This document shows, piece after piece, positions 40,411 to 45,392 of a stretch of 45,392 bases of DNA. The stretch is taken from the NCBI GenBank assembly GCA_017625405.1, contig JAGALB010000018.1:1-45392 (forward strand), in the 5' to 3' direction. The stretch's first letter is position 1, and the number at the start of each line of letters is the position of its first letter. Made by a program: the position numbers and the translations under genes. The notes beneath the pieces are model-generated. The model was not told the origin of the DNA, made no database searches, and worked only from the letters and a program-made list of their open reading frames with translations. This stretch comes from Ruminiclostridium sp. Its GTDB lineage: Bacteria > Bacillota > Clostridia > Oscillospirales > Ruminococcaceae.

Positions 40411-40539
40411 TTAGTCCCCTTTCATTTTTCTCAATCTGCACCTTGCGGTACTGTTTCCATTCATCTTATTCACCTTGCGGTGCTTTATTTTTCCATTAAT
40501 TAAATTCAAAAAGGGATTATTTTTGTTTTTATAACTCAT
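40411..40539 (-). CDS. Possible 42-aa basic leader protein
   Basis: Minus-strand ATG 40539 opens 42 codons (MSYKNKNNPFLNLINGK... ending RCRLRKMKGD), rich in Lys, Arg and Asn, ending 64 bp before the recombinase start. It contains a 12-bp sequence repeat (CACCGCAAGGTG, TACCGCAAGGTG). The ribosome site is weak, so reality is uncertain; it could be a small regulator or excisionase-like accessory gene for the recombinase. Confidence 0.3.
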   Translation of the reverse strand: MSYKNKNNPFLNLINGKIKHRKVNKMNGNSTARCRLRKMKGD

Positions 40540-40566
40540 TTGCACCGCATGACGCAGGTGTAGTAT

Positions 40567-40595
40567 ACATTATTTTATCTTTTTTGCTTTGTCAA
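40567..40595 (-). promoter_or_regulatory. Probable promoter of recombinase region
   Basis: Minus-strand TTGACA (40595-40590) and TAATGT (40572-40567), 17-bp spacer. An overlapping TATACT lies slightly further downstream. Confidence 0.5.
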
Positions 40596-40599
40596 GTAA

Positions 40600-40930
40600 A
40601 AAACAAATGTGTGAGAACCTTTTGAAAATTTCATCTTTTCATCACACTTCTACATATTATCGGAAAGATAATTTAATTAATATCTCCACGTTTTTTGCGG
40701 ATATTATTGTCATTTACATGGTTTAATGTTCAAGTTTTAGTAAAAGATGTTATTCGTATCAAGAAAGCAGAAAACAGTATGCTTAAGCGTGCAAAGTGTA
40801 ATTTTTATTCATTTTACTTTGCTCCTTTTGGTCACAATATGGTGGCTGTCAAGTTCACTTTCGTTACACCACAATAAAAACTTTTTATATAAGGTTTTTA
40901 TTGCATGCTTCGTTTGGAAGTTAGTTAAAT
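40600..40930. other. AT-rich gap, no convincing gene
   Basis: This AT-rich stretch separates the recombinase promoter from the 4-TM gene terminator. A plus-strand frame of 60 codons and several shorter ones lack ribosome sites and family-like features. Nothing else was recognised. Confidence 0.5.
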
Positions 40931-40969
40931 ATAAAAACGCTATATAATAATTTATTCTGTATAGCGTTT
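40931..40969 (-). terminator. Terminator of the 343-aa/4-TM unit
   Basis: AAACGCTATA (40935) and TATAGCGTTT (40960) around an AT-rich 15-nt loop; on the minus strand TTTTTATATTT follows. Confidence 0.75.
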
Positions 40970-40978
40970 CAGTTAAAA

Positions 40979-41584
40979 TTATTTTAATTTCCTTTCTATT
41001 TTTTCTAATGTTGTTTGTATACTATTATATTTGGCTTCTTCTTCTTGTGCTTCCTTGGCAGAGTTTTCAACACACAAAGCAAATATTTTAATTAATGCAG
41101 CCAAGAAAATAATCATATAGCATATTGAAATCAAAGTAAGAATCATCGCAGCAAGTATCAAGATTCCGTTTGCACCAAATGATGTTACCAACACATTTAA
41201 ATATACCGCAATAATATTTGCTATAAAGCCCACTGAAATTGTAACAATAAAAGAAATGTGCGAGTTGTTTTTAGACAATTTTTCCGTAACCGTTGTTTTT
41301 GCAGTAGCAAAAATTGAAATTACAGCCGAATAAATAGCAATCGATATTTCTAAAAAGCCTTGAATATTATTCAAGAATGTTATAAAACTATCTTGTTGAC
41401 AAATAACATATTCGACAATTTCCGCCCCAGTAAATAATATCGTTATGCCTATAATTATAAGTGCACAAATAATAGCTTTAATCAATTGCTTAAAAAAGGC
41501 TTCTATGTATAAATAATTCAAATGCTTTTTATGTTTAATTTTTTGTTTAGATTGGCTGTTCTTCGTTTCCAAATTTATCACCAC
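40979..41584 (-). CDS. 4-TM membrane protein of two-gene unit (possible effector)
   Basis: This 201-aa protein starts at GTG 41584 inside the preceding gene (38-bp overlap); a TTG a few codons later is an alternative. A Lys-rich N-terminus is followed by four membrane helices (about 34-57, 70-95, 108-135, 140-170) and a short cytoplasmic tail with a coiled-coil signature (EEEAKYNSIQTTLEKIERKLK). No family was recognised with confidence. The plan, a small 4-TM protein coupled to a larger soluble partner, recalls the RexA/RexB and Kiwa defence pairs and SLATT-type effectors. Codon use is AT-rich, unlike genes before 40 kb. Role as membrane-disrupting effector is inference. Confidence 0.75.
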   Translation of the reverse strand: MVINLETKNSQSKQKIKHKKHLNYLYIEAFFKQLIKAIICALIIIGITILFTGAEIVEYVICQQDSFITFLNNIQGFLEISIAIYSAVISIFATAKTTVTEKLSKNNSHISFIVTISVGFIANIIAVYLNVLVTSFGANGILILAAMILTLISICYMIIFLAALIKIFALCVENSAKEAQEEEAKYNSIQTTLEKIERKLK

Positions 41585-42578
41585 CCGTTAAAGAAGGCAG
41601 ATTACTGATTGTTAATGGCTCGTTAGACAATAATGGATTTTTATAATAATTTCTTTTGCGTTCTAATATAGCGTCTAAATTAGACTCAATTAATTCAGAA
41701 GCTTTTTCTAAAAGAATTGTGCTCAATTCAACAGAAGTACTATCATAGTTTAAATTTGCCTTTAATTCTATGTCAGCGTTTTTTATACGAGCTATAGATA
41801 GTTCATCCTCTTTACGATATTTATATTTGACAGTAATTTCCTTAACAAAATCGTCATCAATGTCTAACACATTTAAAAGCTCATAAACATTATCAATGTT
41901 CATTGTCTTTTTCCCATTTCTGCCAAGCCCAAGAGATATTTTGAAATTTGAATTATCAAGCAACCCTTTTGATGACTTTGACATAAGTTCTATCCCTTGC
42001 AACATCGTGCTGTGTGCTGCCTCGGTTTGCTTGATTTTACTGTTAAAATAATATTCAATATCTTCATCTAAGTTTAAAGACAACTCTATTGACTTTACTT
42101 CTTCTGAACATCGTATAGTATCTATGCTTGTATGATTAAATAAAGGTCTTATCTTAATTTTAAATTCCGAATCAGGAATATAACTATTAAGAAATTCACA
42201 TATTCTTTTGGATGAGGGTGCGCCTTTAAATAATGTCAGTATAGCAATTTTATCTTTTTCATTATAGTATAAAAGATTAACATCATACAACTTATCAGTA
42301 GATGGTGTAGCTATAAAATCATCAGACTGGTCTTCTACATAAGGTGTATTGCTTTTCATAAATCCAAATGGAATAACCATTTCATCTCTTGCGCCAGATA
42401 TAGGACGATTATATTTAAATATATTCATCTTTTTATCACTAATATGAATGCTTGATGATGTTTTTTTAGAAATAATTTCATTCTCTAATCTATTTAAGTA
42501 ATCAGAGACGCTCAAATCGCACACTTGCCTATCTTCGTTTTCAAATGCGATTGTGTAAAACTGTACCTTGCGTGTCAT
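41547..42578 (-). CDS. 343-aa cytoplasmic protein of two-gene unit (possible sensor)
   Basis: Start is ATG 42578 with GGAG at 11 bp; an upstream GTG overlaps the ribosome site. No signal or membrane segment. The N-terminal part is mixed alpha/beta (RKVQFYTIAFENEDR, ISGARDEMVIPFGFMK); the middle has LYDVNLLYYNEKDKIAILTLFKG, then a helical segment (TEAAHSTMLQGIELMSKSSKG) and a beta/alpha C-terminus (VKEITVKYKYRKEDELSIARI; LLEKASELIESNLDAILERK). It resembles DUF6731-type proteins, but I am not sure. With the overlapped 4-TM gene it forms a sealed two-gene transcription unit within a mobile-type island. Confidence 0.7.
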   Translation of the reverse strand: MTRKVQFYTIAFENEDRQVCDLSVSDYLNRLENEIISKKTSSSIHISDKKMNIFKYNRPISGARDEMVIPFGFMKSNTPYVEDQSDDFIATPSTDKLYDVNLLYYNEKDKIAILTLFKGAPSSKRICEFLNSYIPDSEFKIKIRPLFNHTSIDTIRCSEEVKSIELSLNLDEDIEYYFNSKIKQTEAAHSTMLQGIELMSKSSKGLLDNSNFKISLGLGRNGKKTMNIDNVYELLNVLDIDDDFVKEITVKYKYRKEDELSIARIKNADIELKANLNYDSTSVELSTILLEKASELIESNLDAILERKRNYYKNPLLSNEPLTISNLPSLTGGDKFGNEEQPI

Positions 42579-42614
42579 ATAAATATCCACTCCATTCACT
42601 ATGATGTCAAATAC

Positions 42615-42643
42615 ATAATATCACTTATAAAAATTAAATGCAA
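42615..42643 (-). promoter_or_regulatory. Promoter of the 343-aa/4-TM unit
   Basis: Minus-strand TTGCAT (42643-42638) and TATTAT (42620-42615), 17-bp spacer, 36 bp before ATG 42578. Confidence 0.7.
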
Positions 42644-42826
42644 TACTTCTTTACAAAATATGTTAGAATTCGACATATTAATTTGGTTATTATCACCTAA
42701 AATTGTCAATACAAAATGGCAACCACTGTTTACCTCATATAATAAGGTATAAAAAAGAAAGAAAATTTTTATTTACTTTAATTGCAGATTTAAAGTTTAT
42801 CTCCAAGTGGTAGTTTTTAAAAACAC

Positions 42827-44113
42827 CTATATTTTTAAAATTTCTTTTATTATCTTAGTTCTTTCAGATGACAAACCTGATTCTTTCGCAAAATCACTCC
42901 ACATCGAAACGGCATTTTCAACCTGCTCAATACAATTTTCTGCCTCTGATTTCTTCAGACCTGCTTTATCTGCAACTTTACGAAAATCTTCTTTTTGTAT
43001 ATTTTTATATTTCCCGTTAATCAACATCTGGTGAGAATTCACCCATACGCTATCCTTACTATATGAAAATGTCATGTCAAACGCAGGTGCCAATGACCAT
43101 TCGCCTTTTTTATTCATAAGAAAGGCAATATTTTTTGTATGGTCATCATAGTTTTTAGCGAGCTCATTGAATATCATACGCTTATACAACTGCACAAAAT
43201 CAGTATGCGACAATTTCATCTGACGCATTACGCTGAATGCTTCCTCATAAGAATATGCTCTTGGCGAGTTAAAATCCATATGTGCGATGGCACACAAGCT
43301 CTGCATATGCAGTTTTTCGCCTTTAGAGCCTATACGGTCAAATCTTTTCGTCATAAAATGCGCTCTGCCGTTTTCCTTATATAAACGACACTCGCTCATT
43401 TCTATACCTGCCGCCTTTGCCATAAGATAATAGGCATATTCGATTCTGGTATACTCACCGCTATCAGGGGTAGAATCCTTGTCTTTGTTATTTGAAATAT
43501 CATCGAACTTTAAAAGCCAGTATTCATATCCTTTGCCCGCATTGACTTGACCCGAACGGATATCGTTTGTTTCAGGGTTCCACGCAATCAATGTCTTTGC
43601 TCTTGCACCGCCTACAGATGAACTGCATTGCATCAGCTGAGCAACCATATCTTTGTTATGTTTAATATGCAGGCTTTCTTTTTCCGATAAAATTTCAGAG
43701 GCAAGCTTTGTTAAAGCGTCTATATCAACAGGCACATCATCGTCAACAATATCTGTTGACGGCTCATATTCCAAAGCTCCCATTCCCCTTTTTCCTGTAT
43801 AGCACAGTTTTTCCAGAGAGGTTAATGAATCTTCGGTTCTGTCGAGACTTTCCAAATATTTCTTTATAACAATATTACCGAATTTATCAGGCAAGGAATC
43901 CGCAACCAATCCCGGCAGCCCTTTAAATGTTACCTCGGATAAACTGGGAAAGGAATATGTCATATTTGAAAGCGGCATTTTTATCGGAGACACATTTATT
44001 CCGCTTGATATAAAATCCTCATCGTACTGAAATCCAATCAATCCGTTATCCTGCCTGTGAAGATAACCAATTACTGTGCCCCATAATTTTACTCTTACAT
44101 TTTCTAAGCTCAT
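42827..44113 (-). CDS. hipA: HipA-family serine/threonine kinase toxin
   Basis: This 428-aa protein has the HipA N-terminal coupling domain (VRVKLWGTVIGYLHRQDNGLIGFQYDEDF; SEVTFKGLPGLVADSLPDKFG) and the kinase domain: the ATP-loop stretch SSVGGARAK (about 170), EYWLLKFD with the Lys, the catalytic loop FNELAKNYDDHTKN (about 321, Asp then His-Asn), and the DFG-like APAFDMTF (about 343). Conserved residues are all present, so it should be active. HipA kinases phosphorylate translation factors such as tRNA synthetases and halt growth; the target here is unknown. It lies 5 bp after hipB, and GGAGAGG inside the hipB end is its ribosome site. Confidence 0.9.
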   Translation of the reverse strand: MSLENVRVKLWGTVIGYLHRQDNGLIGFQYDEDFISSGINVSPIKMPLSNMTYSFPSLSEVTFKGLPGLVADSLPDKFGNIVIKKYLESLDRTEDSLTSLEKLCYTGKRGMGALEYEPSTDIVDDDVPVDIDALTKLASEILSEKESLHIKHNKDMVAQLMQCSSSVGGARAKTLIAWNPETNDIRSGQVNAGKGYEYWLLKFDDISNNKDKDSTPDSGEYTRIEYAYYLMAKAAGIEMSECRLYKENGRAHFMTKRFDRIGSKGEKLHMQSLCAIAHMDFNSPRAYSYEEAFSVMRQMKLSHTDFVQLYKRMIFNELAKNYDDHTKNIAFLMNKKGEWSLAPAFDMTFSYSKDSVWVNSHQMLINGKYKNIQKEDFRKVADKAGLKKSEAENCIEQVENAVSMWSDFAKESGLSSERTKIIKEILKI

Positions 44114-44118
44114 AAATA

Positions 44119-44460
44119 TTACTCATCCTCTCCCCATGTCCATTTTGAATTTGACTTTTTACTGTTCGACTTAACTCGTTGCTTTTCAGGTCTTTCTTCA
44201 AACAATGATTTAAAATCAGGCTGTGGTTCAGGAATAAGAATATCAATGTTATCCGCAAGATTCAGCACTGATAATATTTTTATATAATTTGATATTTTGA
44301 CATCATCACCTTTTTCAATACGCGTCACAGTACTTGCCGAAACTCCGCACTTTTCAGCGAGTTCTGCCTGTGTAACACTCATAGAAATACGATATTGTTT
44401 AATGCGTCGTCCCATTTCCTTTAAAATTTTTTCTTCAGAATATCCGCCAATAATTTTCAT
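44119..44460 (-). CDS. hipB: HipB-like XRE antitoxin
   Basis: This 113-aa protein starts at ATG 44460 (GGGGTG upstream; a TTG 9 codons earlier is less likely). It has a Cro/XRE helix-turn-helix (about 15-65, SVTQAELAEKCGVSASTVTRIEKGDD), then a flexible Lys/Ser-rich C-terminus (KSNSKKSNSKWTWGEDE) ending in a Trp, as in antitoxins whose tail contacts HipA. It would neutralise HipA and repress its own promoter through the palindrome at 44517. Confidence 0.87.
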   Translation of the reverse strand: MKIIGGYSEEKILKEMGRRIKQYRISMSVTQAELAEKCGVSASTVTRIEKGDDVKISNYIKILSVLNLADNIDILIPEPQPDFKSLFEERPEKQRVKSNSKKSNSKWTWGEDE

Positions 44461-44476
44461 AACGCACCCCGTTTTA

Positions 44477-44488
44477 TAATTAGTCAAA
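44477..44488 (-). promoter_or_regulatory. HipB operator-like half-site
   Basis: TAATTAGTCAAA matches the arm of the main palindrome (TAATTTGTCAA) with one mismatch, between the -10 box and the start codon. Confidence 0.45.
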
Positions 44489-44499
44489 TATGCATAATT

Positions 44500-44528
44500 A
44501 TAATACCATACAGCACTTAATTTGTCAA
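44500..44528 (-). promoter_or_regulatory. hipBA promoter
   Basis: Minus-strand TTGACA (44528-44523) and TATTAT (44505-44500), 17-bp spacer. The -35 lies in one arm of the palindrome, so HipB binding would block RNA polymerase. Confidence 0.8.
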
Positions 44529-44542
44529 GTTTGACAAATTAA
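44517..44542. promoter_or_regulatory. HipB operator, 26-bp palindrome
   Basis: Two perfect 12-bp arms (TTAATTTGTCAA and TTGACAAATTAA) around GT, centred on the hipBA -35 box. Confidence 0.75.
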
Positions 44543-44929
44543 AATCAGGTTATTTTTCATAATCTATGCTGCATAATACTATTATCTAACATGCTTTTAA
44601 CTAACCTTTCCGCTTACTGCTGAAATATAATTAAGCGTGAAAGTAAGGTTATTTTAAACAATTATTCCGCTTTATTTCAATTTCATTATAACTTACATTT
44701 ATTAACACATTTTCTGTTTTTATTCAGCTTTTTGAGCGCAAAACGCTCGATTTTACATATTAAAAACATAAAATCCGTTTTTAATTATAATAAATCCTGC
44801 AAATTTCTCGTTATTTCATTTTTTATTTAAAATTAAGTCGCAAAAGCACCCAACTTTCAAGTGAGCTGCTATAAATAATTCCCCTATATATTATGATAGA
44901 GCAAATGTGAAAAATTTAAATTATAATTA

Positions 44930-44952
44930 TAATTTGTCATATCTGAATAATT
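44930..44952. promoter_or_regulatory. HipB operator-like site, degenerate
   Basis: TAATTTGTCA with a diverged right arm (TGAATAATTA), 400 bp upstream of hipB. Confidence 0.35.
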
Positions 44953-44969
44953 ATAGCGTATTTTCAGGC

Positions 44970-44995
44970 TTAATTTGTCAGGTTTGAAGAATTAA
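44970..44995. promoter_or_regulatory. HipB operator-like site, 23 of 26 positions match
   Basis: Left arm TTAATTTGTCA exact, right arm TTTGAAGAATTAA with two changes, about 450 bp from the main operator. No promoter or gene next to it was recognised. Confidence 0.5.
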
Positions 44996-45211
44996 ATCTT
45001 ATTCATCACTATATGCTCGTCCAATGTTCTCAGCGTATACCATTCTATCATTGAAATTTACGGCAAAGGATTTATAAAATCAGATTTATATAGCTTTTAC
45101 ACGTTTTATAAATGCTTTCCGTAAATTTTCCAGACAGTATCCGGAAAATCTCAACACATAAATTTACCTATTTACACCCACACCACCGAAACAGTATGGC
45201 CGACTCTTTCT

Positions 45212-45392
45212 TTATTCCGCTTTCTCTAAAAACTCAAACCCATAACTATTGTCCATAACCACAACTGCCGCGTACTGCCTTAACTCCTTCACAGCGTCAT
45301 TAAACTCAGTTTCAGGAATTGTTTCTTTCGTAATAACAACAAGGTCAAATTCTCCCGCCTTTATCTTTGAAAGCATAATATCGTACTGCACA
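45212..45392 (-). CDS. C-terminal end of an unknown gene (cut by window edge)
   Basis: On the minus strand an open frame enters at the right edge and ends at a TAA at 45214-45212. The 59 visible residues include KAGEFDLVVITKETIPETEF and QYAAVVVMDNSYGFEFLEKAE, a mixed alpha/beta pattern. No family could be named. Codon use is less AT-rich than the gap next to it. Confidence 0.5.
   Translation of the reverse strand, partial: VQYDIMLSKIKAGEFDLVVITKETIPETEFNDAVKELRQYAAVVVMDNSYGFEFLEKAE

Larger units (their letters stand above)
44543..45211. other. AT-rich gap upstream of hipBA
   Basis: About 670 bp without a convincing gene. Apart from the two operator-like sites it holds only AT-rich DNA with short open frames. 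Confidence 0.5.

Noticed and set aside
40190-40441. 83-codon minus-strand frame overlapping the recombinase start
   Set aside because: It overlaps the N-terminal coding part of the recombinase in another frame; the recombinase frame has the catalytic Ser motif and a clear ribosome site.
40695-40877. 60-codon plus-strand frame in the AT-rich gap
   Set aside because: No ribosome site, no recognisable domain, AT-rich background that yields such frames by chance.

Overview
The window reads as chromosomal DNA from an anaerobic gut- or rumen-type Clostridia, most likely Oscillospiraceae (Ruminococcus-like). The grounds are gene content and style: Gram-positive lipoproteins, NPxTG-type wall-anchor signals, a GH74-type glucanase and SGNH esterases, a group II ECF transporter, several families of small Clostridia-type hypothetical proteins, and consensus -35/-10 promoters with 17-bp spacers. 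The species call is inference. No rRNA operon, intact tRNA or CRISPR array was seen.

Region 1-5.6 kb holds the start of a sensor kinase cut by the window edge, its response regulator, two divergent SGNH-hydrolase genes (one a zinc-ribbon lipoprotein, one a CE2-like esterase), a tightly overlapped trio (ABM monooxygenase, DUF3781-like, PAS) and a P-loop kinase. Region 5.66-11.9 kb is a cobalamin-riboswitch operon: a small homing-endonuclease-associated-repeat protein, a wall-anchored EF-hand protein, a transcobalamin-like toroid plus DUF4430 protein, then EcfT, a fused EcfA-EcfA and an S component. Together these look like a surface capture and uptake route for vitamin B12. Region 12-15.9 kb has a GH74-type lipoprotein, a MaoC-like hydratase and an MFS transporter.

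Region 16-27.2 kb is a secreted-protein regulon candidate: a 381-aa secreted protein, two paralogous one-component regulators (LacI-type sugar-binding domain without its HTH, fused to a C-terminal LytTR domain), and a giant 1796-aa beta-helix surface protein divergent from the second regulator. Shared GAATTTYAT elements and a 10-bp direct repeat with a 10-bp spacer lie in the promoter regions. Region 27.3-31.6 kb is a phosphate module (PhoR-like, PhoB-like, Na/Pi cotransporter with PhoU domain) with a recognisable PHO box. Region 31.7-34.8 kb is a solute-binding lipoprotein paired with a transmembrane LuxR-type receptor, with no transporter permease. Region 35.1-38.5 kb is a four-gene operon of little-known proteins ending in a lipoprotein with duplicated DUF5640-like domains.

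Region 38.6-45.4 kb is an accessory island: a large serine recombinase next to a tRNA-Asn-like remnant, then markedly AT-rich DNA with a two-gene unit (343-aa cytoplasmic protein plus 4-TM membrane protein), a HipBA module with an autoregulatory palindrome that recurs about 450 bp upstream, and a C-terminal gene fragment at the window edge. The 343-aa/4-TM pair is the best candidate for an undescribed (possibly anti-phage) system. The transcobalamin-like protein, the PBP-LytTR regulators and the binding-protein/LuxR receptor pair are the other strong leads.
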